Shown here one piece after another: positions 14,701 through 24,948 of a stretch of 64,000 bases of DNA. Every line of letters starts with the position of its first letter. The first letter of the stretch is position 1. Source of the stretch: Drosophila pseudoobscura (lineage: Eukaryota > Arthropoda > Insecta > Diptera > Drosophilidae). The DNA is taken from positions 54,761,869 to 54,825,868 of the forward strand of contig NC_046683.1 of NCBI RefSeq assembly GCF_009870125.1, written 5' to 3'. The notes under the pieces were generated by a model that searched no databases, was not told the DNA's origin, and saw only the letters and a list, made by a program, of their open reading frames with translations. The position numbers and the translations under genes are program-made.

Positions 14701-17700
14701 GGTGACACGACATCAAGAGTGGCTGTTGGATGTGATTTACATTGGAAAAACAGTGACTGAGAGGTGACTGCGCCGCGTCCTCTCGAAGGGAGTTTCTTTG
14801 GAATTTTTAAAGATATTTTGAATCAAAGTTTAAAGCAAAAAAAGGTGGGTACACATATTCCCAGGGAAGTAGTGCTTACGACGCCAATTTAGAGAAAGTG
14901 TTACTCAAAAAATCACCCTTTCACACATCCCCTAGCTGGGCTCCAGTGATTTGCTGTGGCCGCATATCTGTTGCAAGGGAAAATGGCAAGGCCACGCCCC
15001 CGCCTCGTACGTCTCTCGGGGCAAATGGGCCATAAATCACGGTGACAAATCACAGAAAGCAGTGACTTGATTGCAACCCTGTGACGCGGGGTCCTGCCCC
15101 GTCTCTGCCCCATGCGAACACGTCTCGGCGGCACTGTGTGTGTCTCCGTTTGTGTTTGTGTTTGTGTTTGTGAGAGGAATGCGCTGGCTTTTCCATGCGT
15201 AAATTTATGTGCCTGCCAGGCGTCGTAAACATTTCTTTTAGCCGCCGCACGGCTTTCTCAGCTCTCTCCCTCTCTCTCTCCGTCTCTCTCCATGTCTCTG
15301 CGGGAGAGAGAGAACTCTTTCTTTTGGCACTGCGCAGCTGCAGCCGTTTCACCCACGCCAGGCCCAAAGCCATGGCACATAACTCTTGCAAAAAGCGACA
15401 GACAGATGGACGGACGGACGGACAGTGCCGTGCATAAGTACACGCTCATATGTCTAAGCAATTTATGAGTGAAAAGCTGTGTGTGCGACTTTTACAAATG
15501 AAAATGCCATAAATTCAATTAGAGTTTTTCCATCGCTTGCACATCGCCATCGCCTTTTCTGGGCTTTTCCTCGATTGCAAATCAGAGCAGATCGTCCCCC
15601 CTCGAAAAGCAGGTCGCCTGTTGCGCCCCAATTCCTTCACTAAAGCACTCCTGCCTCCTCCTCCTCCTCCTGCCCCTCTTCGGCCCCTTGGATGCGGCTC
15701 CAACAAGTCAAATTAGTTTCGCGCATTTCATTCAATTAATGTCTGGCCCATTCCGTGGCACACGCAGGGAAAAATCTATTTATTTAGAGAGCATCACTAA
15801 GCAAATATGTAAATCTTCTCCAGGCCTTTGATGTTTTTCTTCTTCTTGGGGTTTTTTTCTCCTTTTAATTGGCTTCAAGGCGGAACCATAAAACGAAACA
15901 TTTTGTAACCAGGCCAAGAAGAAGGAGACCCAGTCCACCCCCCTCCCCCTCCCCCTCCCTCCGCCCCTGAAAGAAACACTTGTAAATGTTTTCGGTGTTG
16001 CATCAACAAACATTGTAATCGAGTGAATTTTTGCGTCAGAGATTGATGTTCCTAAATGGTATTTCTGGTGGTCTTTGGTCATTCCTTGATGGGATTTTTG
16101 TTAATCGAAGGGAGGGAGGGGGCGGGGGATTACGTAAATCATGTCCACATGTGGGGTAAGGGATTTTATGTGGATTCTGGTCAAGGCAATAAAGTTTCCA
16201 GTCAAACGATTTGCTGACAAGGAAATTCACTGAAGAAACGGAAGGAATGGATGGAATGTGGCGTGGTATTTCTCATACTTTGTCCGCTTCAATGGGATCT
16301 TTCCACACATTTGCAATTATCTGAAAACATCTCAATTATCTTGCAACATTTTGTAGAACTTGTGGGGCATACACACAGACATCTTCCTGTGGCCACAGTG
16401 AAAGCTGCTTTGGCGGAACGACAACACTCCCTCAACCATCCATCACTCCATCACTCATGGGCTCGCGATTGGAAATCGTGTGAGAGCTTTCACTATTCCG
16501 CCATGGATCGCAGAATGGGGCTGGGATTCCACTCTGACTATACGATATCTCAATTATCAGAGCATTTTGCAGGTGCCGAAGAGGAGGTCCCCTCCTTTGC
16601 CGTGGGAGGGGCTCTCTTCCGCGCCAGGATCTCAACTTTGAAAGATTCTCTCATATTTTCCACACCACTTAACATTCAAAATGTTGCGAGTAATATCTCA
16701 ACTTTAGTTTGGGAGTTGGTCAAAGAAAACCAAGCCGAAAGTTTGATATTATTCTCTGTATAATAGACCCCCACCCCTGCCCCCCTGCCCCCACCGAAAA
16801 GGAAGCAAACTTTTGACATATTTGCATAGTTTTAAGCGAGAACTTTCGGGGTGTTTGAGTAGGGAGCGAGTAGTTCCTTTAATCTTATGCAGCGCAGCAG
16901 CATAGCATCAATTTTCAACGGGAAAACGAACGGGAGCATCCGGTGGCGGCGGTGGCGCGCTCCCCAGACCCTGCCACATGCCCCACCGCCCACATGGAAT
17001 TTATAACAATAACAGAAACTGAGCTCATCGAAATATATATTCTTTTCTCATATGTTTCTTTGTATTTCTCTTGTGTTCAACTTTTGTTGGGGGAGGGGGG
17101 AGGGGGGCCTGTACATCCATCTGTTTGCTTTGGTTTGCATTTGTTTGTGTGTGTGTGTATTTATTTTGCCCCCCCCCTGCTTTTGTTATTTCTTTTTTCA
17201 GTTTCAATTTTTTTCAATTTTCGTTTTTTTTTTTCTTCTGCTAATTTGTTTACCTGAGAGAGAGGGGGAGAGAGAGCGGGAGGGAGAGAGCAAGAGAGTC
17301 ATCTATTGATCTGTGTGTGGCTCTCGTGATTTTTGCTTTTTTTTCGTTGTTGTTGTTGATTTTTTGGGACTCCGAATAAAACATCCAACAGGTAACGAAT
17401 AATGTTTATTTGTTTTTTTTTTCGGCCGACAAATCAATGAAAAAATGTTGCCTGGAACGAGCGGAAATTTAGATTTTGATCTAAATTTAGTTTTTTTTTT
17501 TTTGGGGTCGCTGAATTTAAATTTTCATGGAAATTGCCGAAAAACGTGTTGAAAGAATGAAAACAAAATGTTTCTGCATAATTTGCAGACGCGTTAGAAA
17601 ACAACAAAAGCAAACGAGAGATTACAAAATAGTTGTGGCGACCAGAGGATGCCCTGTAATTGGATTTCTAGAGGGCATTTTTGAGGTATTGAAAGGAAAA

Positions 17701-19942
17701 TTTATGAAAATATTTGGTAAATGTTAACCGATCAAGATGAAAGTTGAAGTACAGGTAGATAATAGCATTATATGTGGCTCTATTAAGTATGAGCTCTATA
17801 GCTTGCAGCCTTCCAAGTCCTAACTACTCTTTGGCATAGCGAAACCCATCATACCCCTCCACATTCCGTGTACCTAGCACTACAAAAAGTAGCAGAAATA
17901 AATTGTAAATCAAATCGAAATGTTTAACACATGGAGCACACTCACGGGCACCACTCGAGAATGGGGCAGACGAGGCATGAATTATGTACAGACTCGCACA
18001 CATACAATAGTAAATTCTGTATGGGGGGGGGGGGGGGGGGGGGGGAAAGTGGCACAAAGTGTGCAGAGCAGAGCAGCCAGAGATTTCAATGGCCATCGCT
18101 GCTTGAATGAACAGAACCGAACCGAAAGACTAGAAGGAGGGAGCGGGAGCTGGAGGGAGCTGAAGGGAGTTGAAGATCTCAAAAGAATAACCCCAAAGAA
18201 AAAAAGGCCGTGCTGCCAATAATTATTGAATGGTGGAGTGTTGGCTGTGGGGCATGAAACTTGTAGCGCTTCGCCTCTCCATCCCCCAGAAATGTGCAAT
18301 ATGTTTCTCAATCTCAAGTTCAGGTCGCGCTCAAGTTCGAAACCCCCCGAAAAAAACCAAAAAAAAAACCATCTGTGGGTTGCGGTTGATTTTTGTTTTT
18401 TGCCTTTGGATCCCTCCAGACAGGTAGCAGCTGGGCCTAATTGTTGAAAGTATCTCTTCTCTTGGGCAGATACATTTCTTTTTGTCACGTTTACTATGTT
18501 TTAGTCGGCCTCTCTTTTTGCCCCGGCTCTCCGGCTCTCCTGCTCTCCTGCTCTCCGGCTCTCCGTCTCTCTGGCTCTCCGGTTCTCCGGTTCTGTGTGA
18601 TGTCAGACAACCTTGAACCTTTTTAATGTTGTTTTTCAAATATTTATAACTGGCATCCACAAGCCACAACTTTTGCTTTCGTTGCTTTTGCCGTCTGTGT
18701 CCGTTTGGGGCCGCTAATTGGCGCGGAAATTGTGCTGCCGCTGCCGCTGCCGCTGACGCTGGGAAGCCGGTTTAAACAATCATCGAACTGTAAACCAGTT
18801 TTGGGCATTAGACACCCATGAATTTTTCAGTGTTAAAGTCAAATGTTTGTCTTTGGGGGCCGCAGCCAAGGGCGGGGTGGCGGGGGGTCTAATGTGGAGC
18901 ATTCCAGGCCTAATTATATATAATTTTCAATTAAATGATTGAATGATTGAGAACTTTTGATTTGACATCCATTCCGGTTGTAGTTTTCACTGAGAAATTA
19001 TGTTTTTGTTTGCCTGATAAGATAATTGATTGACAGATGGATGCCGATAGCTGATAGGCAGCAAATGGATGTTTTTGGGTTGAATTTGGGCATCAAATAA
19101 TGCATTTTTATGGCAGGAGCTTCAGGGCGAATAAAGTGATTTTTATGGCTGAAAATATATCAGTATTCACAGGACTCTTAGTTCCAGTGGATCCTTTACG
19201 ACCAGCAGCTTATTGTTATTCGAAATATAAACTCCTTTGCCTTCTGAGCCTTTGACTATCGCGAAACCAAATCGTACGAGTATCTCTGGCAGTCAATAGT
19301 TCATCTAGACTTGAAATTTATGCTCCATCTTTTGAGTTTTCGCTGGGGAAGCGGGAAGGGGAAACCCCTCGAGCCTAAATCTATGTAGATGTCCTCTCGG
19401 ATCTGCAAAAACACTTGAAGAGCCGAGCTTTCTCTCTATCTCAATCTCTTTGCCGGAACACTGAAGCCTCTGCTGCAAACACCTCTTCCATATCTAGATA
19501 TATGTATCTCTATATTCCCCATTTCTTGGTCTCCTTTCTGTGTGTGTGTCTGTGTGTGTGTGTTTCTGTAAGTACAACTCACTTGTAAGAGCGCTATCAC
19601 CAGCTGGATGGGTCCGCAGCGGACGACAACGGTGCCGATGGTTGTGGCACGCAGCGAGGGGGCGGCGGCGGTGGTGGCGGCAGCGGTGGCGGCGGTGGTG
19701 CCCGTGGACAGGGCCTGGCTTGGAGTTGGCGATGATGATGACATTGTTGCTGAATAATTGAAGGCGTCTAGCTGCGACGGGGACGGATGGGACTGCTGTG
19801 ACTGCTGTGATAGCTGTGACTGGAGCTGTAGCTGTGGATGTGGATGTGGCTGTGGATGTGACTGCGACTGGATCTGGCGACTCGAGGAGGCAGCCGAATA
19901 GAGCGAAGACATCGATGAGTCTAGGGTTTGGCGGCGTTCCAT
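1..19942 (-). CDS. zormin: CCDC141-like / titin-type Ig gene (probable zormin), cut by left edge
   Basis: Seen: exons 19942-19583, 10836-10714, 10648-9335, 9253-8912, 6977-6801, 6748-5984, 5180-4986, 4926-3525, 3455-3295 and 954-1 (continuing off the window). Phases are 0 except 1 after exon 8. Visible product 1931 aa: Ser/Gln-rich N-terminus (1-85), a small conserved domain (about 86-150), spectrin-like helices (165-1175), an Arg/Glu-rich helix (1177-1357), and Ig domains at about 1367-1458, 1467-1559, 1563-1658, 1674-1765, 1789-1881 and 1904 onward. Family knowledge: the N-terminus and helices match vertebrate CCDC141 (CAMDI), which has one C-terminal Ig. The Ig array points to a muscle scaffold. 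The symbol zormin is inferred from architecture and from its known place beside sallimus, not from a remembered protein sequence. Confidence 0.75.
955..3294 (-). other. Intron 9 of the CCDC141-like gene
   Basis: A 2.3-kb intron without coding signal. It contains T-rich and G-rich tracts and, at about 2590-2885, a degenerate array of GGTATTTT-type units (see findings). Confidence 0.75.
3295..3455 (-). CDS. CCDC141-like exon 9 (first half of Ig3)
   Basis: Acceptor TTTCGCCACAG, donor AAG|GTGAGT, phase 1 in and 0 out. PSFKVPLSNAMARVGQKIKLEAVVSGIPRPDICWVHNGKPF is the A-C strand half of an Ig domain. The usual strand-B Cys is Ala here (IKLEAVVSG). Confidence 0.85.
3525..4926 (-). CDS. CCDC141-like exon 8 (last bundle, Arg/Glu helix, Ig1 and Ig2)
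   Basis: 467 codons, acceptor TCCTTCAG, donor GAAC|GTAAGT (phase 1). In order: the last CCDC141-like bundle (EYREISYFYSSVSNKVPYL), about 180 residues of Arg/Glu/Ala helix with 'REEEARL' units, then two complete I-set Ig domains. Ig1 has FECEV, W and FSCRASN; Ig2 has FGCIV, W and YTCSASNPAG, so both keep the Cys-Trp-Cys core. The plus-strand ORFs over this exon are shadows of its codon bias. Confidence 0.9.
4986..5180 (-). CDS. CCDC141-like exon 7
   Basis: 65 codons, phase 0 both sides (CATTTAG / AAG|GTAAC). It reads LLEKRIEKFTDTTIQQLL then LRKLNDKWQGFKDQVKQKRKSLNQATEFFEVVEK. The W-x-x-F-K pattern and length fit helices A-B of a spectrin-like repeat. Confidence 0.85.
5181..5983 (-). other. 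Intron 6 of the CCDC141-like gene with several simple repeats
   Basis: It holds a 28-base poly(G) run (5260-5287), a TATC-type dinucleotide-rich stretch around 5390-5430, CCCCATG repeats at about 5505-5540 and an ATCT array at 5726-5755. No coding potential beyond repeat-driven ORFs. Confidence 0.75.
5984..6748 (-). CDS. CCDC141-like exon 6 (helical rod)
   Basis: 255 codons between TTTTCCCAG and GAG|GTGAGT. Helical heptads (KIEQVINNLRMLKARLDGIKYDYRTLIESVLLFLENI) surround a short linker (RQHPSPSPSTGSVERS). It falls at the position of the middle helices of CCDC141. Confidence 0.85.
6801..6977 (-). CDS. CCDC141-like exon 5
   Basis: 59 codons, phase 0 both sides (CATACATAG with a weak pyrimidine tract; GAG|GTAAGT). 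It starts IVDPYLETKSSTQAVEETLN and ends VEYLLEKVMSDNEE: amphipathic helix that continues the bundle series. Confidence 0.8.
6978..8911 (-). other. Intron 4 of the CCDC141-like gene
   Basis: 1.9 kb with AG-rich repeats (7370-7440) and a 13-base G run at 7528-7540. Between 7650 and 8350 a set of 'ggatctctgcact'-like phrases recurs loosely, suggesting an old internal duplication. If the preceding donor is GTATCC, a small exon would be hidden here; I could not find it. Confidence 0.6.
8912..9253 (-). CDS. CCDC141-like exon 4
   Basis: Acceptor CCACCCAG. It encodes IKGELINLLLESIKVHLESL...ATWSNIILAFGELKSRGQRFINLK, again a spectrin-like bundle. The 3' boundary is uncertain. The only phase-0 donor that joins the next exon is AAA|GTCGGT, a poor site. 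The better-looking GTCG|GTATCC four bases on would break frame with exon 5 unless an unseen exon lies between. Confidence 0.75.
9335..10648 (-). CDS. CCDC141-like exon 3 (spectrin-like helices)
   Basis: 438 codons without a break, acceptor CCCTCTAG, donor GAG|GTGAGT. The start (VNAMADTLNVIWQDILNLLQDRQHILLL) matches CCDC141 ([28 protein letters not shown]). The rest is repeated three-helix bundle pattern with conserved W in helix A (AVHQVQQWLEAL, YREWKQQALLL, REHWLHQSREFF). Confidence 0.9.
10714..10836 (-). CDS. CCDC141-like exon 2
   Basis: 41 codons, phase 0 at both ends (TTTTGCAG / CAG|GTAAG). It reads SPEKIYIKVVELEPKITALG...REHDDTLRNLQ and parallels CCDC141 (KWVQLQLAESQPNLLEIG...HDHELLLAKL). 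Because it starts in phase 0, it can accept either exon 1 here or the internal donor at 24484 of the upstream gene. Confidence 0.85.
10837..19582 (-). other. Large first intron of the CCDC141-like gene (8.7 kb)
   Basis: No exon recognised. Homopolymers: C19 at 12015-12033, C16 at 12331-12346, G23 at 18023-18045. GAG/CTC-rich stretches lie at 15260-15310 and 17255-17300. An 8-bp CTCTCCGG-type array lies at 18520-18600. Intron size and position right after the start exon are usual for regulated Drosophila muscle or neural genes, but no specific enhancer motif cluster was identified. Confidence 0.6.
19583..19942 (-). CDS. CCDC141-like exon 1 (start MERRQTLDSS)
   Basis: 120 codons from the ATG at 19942 to a CAA|GTGAGT donor. 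The first 85 residues are Ser/Gln/His-Pro low complexity. The end, SLRATTIGTVVVRCGPIQLVIALLQ, resembles the CCDC141 N-terminus (STTTVSSVAVQ...KIVIAVIK) and continues without a gap into exon 2. That junction match fixes both the start exon and the family. In-frame continuation past the donor runs into CA-repeat DNA. Confidence 0.8.
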
Positions 19943-21999
19943 GGCGGCTAACTGTTTTTAGCGGTGGTGGAGGCGGCTGGCGGTAGGTGAGATGGGGCCT
20001 TCGTCTTCGTTTGGGGCTGGGACTGGGGCTGGGGCTGGGGCTGGGGACCGGGATTCCTCTTGTTGTCGGCTTAGCGGCTACGTGTAGTTCTTTTTTTTTT
20101 TTTTGTTTTTTGTGTGTGGGCGTTTATAATCTTTCTCGTTTAGGTTGCTTCTTTCTTTTTTGTTTTTGTGTCGATTCGGTTTCTCTCTCTCTTTCTCTAG
20201 TTTATTTTTTATTGTTTTAGCTTGTTGTACATTTTGAACTCTACACGGAACACGACAGACACGGGCGACAGAGACAGAGACAGAAAGTGAGAGAGAGATA
20301 GATATAGAGGAGACGCGTTTTGTTGGGGGGTTTTGTTTTTGCTTTTGTGGGTTAGTTATGGGGTTTCGTTCGAGGGGGGCGTGGGGGTGCTGGTCGTTCG
20401 ATCGTTATAGCTGTGGCTGTTCTTTCTTCGTTTCCTCGATTTGCGTTCCTCTTTCGTTGCGAGCGCTATCAACGCCGGCGATCGTCTGTTCTACGGGTTC
20501 TACGGGTTATACGGCTCTACAGATCGGTACTCGCATAAAATTTGAAAAAAAAAATAAAATAACCATACGAAATGCGAATGCGAAATGACTTCATGCTTTT
20601 GCTCTGCTCTGCTCTACACTCTTTCTTTTGAGATCTCTCGGTTTTGTCTGTTTATTATTGTACAGGCAGCACAACAATTGCTATATACTATATATGTGGA
20701 TACGATCCACTATATAGCGAGAGATATTTGCATATTGAGCCTTTGATGCGTGTGCACAACGCAGTCTCTCTCGCTCTCTCGCCCTCTCTCCTCTCCCATT
20801 GATGACAATGCTCGATTTGTGCTTATTTTTAAACACGAAAACTATTGAGTAATTTTCTGTGTGGCGAATCCCAAAACTGTTGTTCTAGCCTAGATACGAT
20901 TCCTCGCGAGATATTCGCACACGGATGTGCGTCAAAAGAAAAAGATACATTCCCAATCCGATTGATGGATGTGCCCATCACAGATCTCATAGTCGTACCT
21001 TTCCATCTTCTAGATTGATATGGGTTTTTGGGTATATTTTTGACTATATAACGTATACGCCATGGAGGAGGCCCGTGACTGTGCCCCTGCCTGTGGCTGC
21101 AGCCAGCTGCCGCTGCCGCTGACGCCTCGATTAGGTAATTTTTGGTTTTCTCTCAATTTTTAATAGCCGCCTGGCTCTGGGCGTAATGTAAACTATTTTA
21201 ATTGTACTTTTCCTCAATCTATAAATAAAACAAGATCCAACAGAATTTTCTTCTATTTTTTTCTTCTTTTTTTGGTTGTTTGGGAGCCAACTCTGAAACA
21301 CTAACAATTTGTTGGGAATATGCCTATTTTGTTGTCCAAAAGAAACATTTTATGGAGCGTGCAGCAGAGAACAGATCTTTCAGATCTTTCAGTGCCCAAA
21401 AGAAATGCGGCCCATGACTCAATGTTTCGCCTGAGTTCCCCCGAAGCTTTGAAGGGAATTCGAGCACAAATCTTGCCATCTTCGAAAACAGCTAATGACT
21501 CAAAATCACGCAGTGAGATCTGATTTTTAGGCCAAGCATATATTTGTTTGGCTTTTCAGCAAATGCTTTTGCAAATGTTTCAAAATATTCATTTCTCTGG
21601 CGGTTTTCTATTTTTCGTATATTATTTGTTTGGGCTTTGAGGGTCGTCCACCAACTAGATTTCTGACAGAAACAACAATAAATTTAGAACAAAATTTGTG
21701 GCTTTCGGGCAACAAAAACAACACACAAAAAAAACAACAACAAAAAAATGCAAAAAAAAAAGAAAAACTAGCGCCAAGAATTTTGAATGGCAATAAACGC
21801 GCACATATTCTCGCGTGAATTATGGCTTATTAAAGGTTTTGTTTTTTCCCTCGCAAAGCTCTCGTTGTGTTTTTTTTTTGGTGTGTGTTTTTAATTTAAT
21901 TTACATAGATATGTTGTTAGATTCGCAACGTTGGGAGGATGTGATCACACCGGGAGTGGCGCGAGAGAAGAGCAAAACGCGCGCGTGCCGCCTGCCGAA

Positions 22000-22033
22000 C
22001 AACCGAACGACGCGAACTTCGGACCAAGTCTGA
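22000..22033 (-). promoter_or_regulatory. Candidate Inr + DPE core promoter
   Basis: On the minus strand TCAGAC places A+1 at 22031. GGTTG lies at exactly +28 to +32 (22004-22000) and fits the DPE consensus RGWYV. The surroundings are TATA-less and GC-rich, as expected. It lies 2.1 kb upstream of the CCDC141-like start codon on the same strand. The Inr has one mismatch to TCAKTY. Confidence 0.4.
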
Positions 22034-23732
22034 CCGTTGGATCGCGAAGACACCGTCTGCAGCCGCCTAGCGGCAGCGGAGAGAGCGCCAGAAGCAGATG
22101 GAGATGGAGAGCGCAGCAGCAGCGGCAACCGATTCGCTCATTTGCAATCTGCGCGCTCTCTCTCGCTCGCTGTCGCTTGCTCTCTGGGCGCTCGCTAAGC
22201 TCAGTTTATGGGAAAAAAAGCCGGCTCGGGTCTTGGGTGCTCGGCAGAGAGGGCGCAAGAGATCGGGGGCCAGGCGACATAAATAAACAAGTGCTCTTGG
22301 CATTCGGTGCGTCGTTAATTCATGATTTCAATTTTTAATGCCCTGCGCCCGGCTTTTCAGCAATTACAATACCAACATAAAAGGTGGCGAGAGGGAGAAC
22401 GATGCATGGAGAGCGACAGAGAGGGAGTCTCACTTTTGGTACCCTGTAGGGCTGCTTGTAGCGATGCTTTGCTGTGGAGTCGTGTATACCCTTCAATGTA
22501 GTGGATACCAGGCAACTGCAATGTGCTCAAGTGCCGCTTTGGGTACTTTAATAATATAGCAAAACAGAAGAGAAGAGAAGAGAAAAGATGAGACGAGACA
22601 AGACGAGCGAAAAAGGAACGCAACAACCGGACTGCAACGCGTCATAATATACGATAGAAAGGGGGGGGGGTGGGGGGAGGCAGGGAACGGCCCTGAAATT
22701 ACCGACCGTTCGACCATTCGACCGCCCGCATTCTGAGAAACACAGCCCTTCTATACGCCCCGCCCCCCGCCCTCTCCGAACTGCTACTCTTTCCCTATGA
22801 TTTCCCCCCCCCTCCCACTCTCTGCACCACTTTATTGAAGTATTTTCCGCTAGTCGAGAGCATCTCAAAATGCGTGTGGCGGCTAGGGGGAGCCCTCAAG
22901 CCGGACTTTAGATTCGACTTTCAGCTTCGTGCCACACGTTGCATGCTGCACAGCTGCAGCAATCATTGATTCTTTCGCCAGCTGCCCCATTATGAAATTC
23001 GTCTTTCTTTCCCTCACGAAATCCGGACAAATTGTGTGAAGATTATCTCAAAGATACGAGTATCTTTCACTTTTTGTAGATGGTTTCGCTTGTAGGTGAT
23101 TTCTGTCGATCTTTTGCTTAAGTAGATTTCTTTCACTCCCAAACAACACACAACATGCTGGATAATTTTATTTATTTCTTTTTAATTGAAATTAATGAGG
23201 CACTTGAGGCAGTCACAGTGCCACAGTGCCACAGCGCCACTCCCCCATCCAGAATGGAAACGTAGCCCCCCCCTCCCAACCAGATTGTTTCGATTCGTAA
23301 CCCCTTCTGACAGCTGACTGCTGCTCTGAAGCCCTCTTGACAGCTCACATTTCACATAATTGAAATCACTTGGGGGACAGACCACCGACCCCCTTAAATG
23401 CTTCGAGGGCGCTGGGGAAGGGCCACCCACTGAGAAAGAGTTCTCTAATGATGGGGGTTAAAAATAGTACCAGAGAGCGCCTAAGGGTTTAATGGAGATC
23501 ACTATTTTTCTTAGAGCAGCCTACAAGTATGCAATACTTTTTTCGCAGAGAAGTTTTCCCAACCAAACCCCGGCGAGGCATCTTGAATACAAAAATCATA
23601 GCATACTTTTAGGCAGTAAATATTTCCCACATTACTTACTTGAAAAAACAAGTTAAAAATTACTTAAAAACTTTGAAAATTAGCTGAAATTTTAGAAAAA
23701 TATATTAATCACAAACATTCCAAATGATTAGT

Positions 23733-23738
23733 TTTATT
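23733..23738 (-). terminator. Candidate poly(A) signal of the SESTD1-like gene
   Basis: On the minus strand AATAAA lies about 570 bases past the stop codon, with a TGTTTGTG tract some 15-20 bases downstream. The whole 23.6-24.1 kb block is AT-rich like a Drosophila 3' UTR. Another AATAAA-bearing stretch lies near 23170. Confidence 0.45.
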
Positions 23739-24309
23739 TTTGTGTGTGTTGTTTTTGTTTTTGGGTAAAAACATTCGTCAAATATTCATATTAATTGCAC
23801 TATATTTGTTGTGACTAAATTGGAAAAAAAAAATTATAAATAAAAATACAAAAAAATAATAATCATAAATAAATATATTGTGTATCGATAAATTATGTAA
23901 TTAATGGCAAAATTTTGACTTCCTGGAGAGGAGCTGTCATCCAGCGTTCGTTTCGAACTAATTTTCCATCTAATCATCGCTGAAGCGTTTTGGAATTCTC
24001 TAATTTTGCAAAAGCCTTAAACTAAATTTCAACTAAAATATTAATAAAAAAAAACCACATGGAACAAAAGGAAAACTCATGCAAAGGCAACGTGAAAAAC
24101 AAACACAAAGAAAAGGGAAAACGCATTTTAGCTCATGAGCAAAAATAAATTTAGAGAGAGAGAGGGAGAGAAAATTCATCAAAAAGAAGAGACGCCAACT
24201 AATTTTTCTAATAATTAATGGCAAGCATTTTCTGGGCAGCAAATGACGCGTAAAAATTGGTGGCACAGACAGACCTCTGCGGGGCGGGGGGAAGGGTGAC
24301 TGCGGAGGA

Positions 24310-24948
24310 TCAGAGGAACCCCTTGATCGTTTGTTTCGTTATGTTCTCGTAGTATTTACTGCGCCGCCAGGAGGCTGGCGGCTTCGGTTCGTTGGGGTTA
24401 GTGGAATCTGGATCGAAAGCAGAGGCAGCGGCAGAGGCAGAGGCAGCGGCAGCGGAGGAGGACGCACACCTCGTGGCACTCACCTCCGGTGTGTGGGCAG
24501 TGGAGGAGCGTGGACCCAGCTCTGTGGTGATGCCGGTGGCCAGGCTGAAGCCCTCCATTTCGCTGTCCGACTCGATGGCCTGGGGCAGAGGCAGCGGCAG
24601 CAGAAACTCCCGCTGCTGCTGATCCTCGTCCGGCGTGGGGGTGACACTCTGGCTGTGCAGTTCGGCCACACCGACCACACTATCCTGGTCCTCGCTCTTG
24701 AGGGTCTGCTGTTGCCGGGCCGAGAAGTAGCTCAGCTCTGAGCTGTCGAAGGACATGTTCACCGGCGAGGGCGGCAGCTCTGGGATCTCGAAGGTGCTCA
24801 GGGTGGAGTCGTCAGCCTCGTCGAAGGAGTTCTTGGCGGAGCCTATGTAGGAGGCCGTTTGGAAGGAGGACGAGTGCGAGTTGGGCGTAAAGTTGCCCTC
24901 GGAGGCGGTGGCAAAGGATTCATCCTCCGTGGAGCGCGACTGCCAGTC
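24310..24948 (-). CDS. SESTD1-like exon 9 (terminal exon, stop at 24310)
   Basis: It follows CTTTCAG at 24949 with DWQSRSTEDESFATASEGNF and stays open to a TGA at 24312-24310, ending ...SWRRSKYYENITKQTIKGFL. Inside it, at 24484, is a near-perfect donor (GAG|GTGAGT) in phase 0. The exon is therefore either terminal as drawn or, in another isoform, is spliced onward. Between donor and stop lies an Ala/Ser-rich stretch from GCC/TCC codons. An AATAAA at 23738-23733 with GT-rich DNA behind it supports a transcript end here. Confidence 0.7.
   Translation of the reverse strand, partial: DWQSRSTEDESFATASEGNFTPNSHSSSFQTASYIGSAKNSFDEADDSTLSTFEIPELPPSPVNMSFDSSELSYFSARQQQTLKSEDQDSVVGVAELHSQSVTPTPDEDQQQREFLLPLPLPQAIESDSEMEGFSLATGITTELGPRSSTAHTPEVSATRCASSSAAAASASAAASAFDPDSTNPNEPKPPASWRRSKYYENITKQTIKGFL

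Larger units (their letters stand above)
19943..24309. other. Interval between the SESTD1-like and CCDC141-like genes
   Basis: Read right to left: the AT-rich probable 3' UTR of the upstream gene (24.3-23.6 kb), C- and G-rich filler, a GC-rich block at 21.9-22.3 kb with a candidate core promoter, and then the 5' leader of the CCDC141-like gene (about 20.6-19.94 kb). The leader has GGGGCT repeats at 20010-20050 and an A/C-rich composition on the minus strand typical of fly 5' UTRs. Confidence 0.55.

Noticed and set aside
24400..24484. Short intron within terminal exon 9 (GTGAGT to GATCCAG)
   Set aside because: The acceptor phase does not match the donor phase for the reading frame that ends ...TIKGFL, so retention or long-range splicing is more likely.
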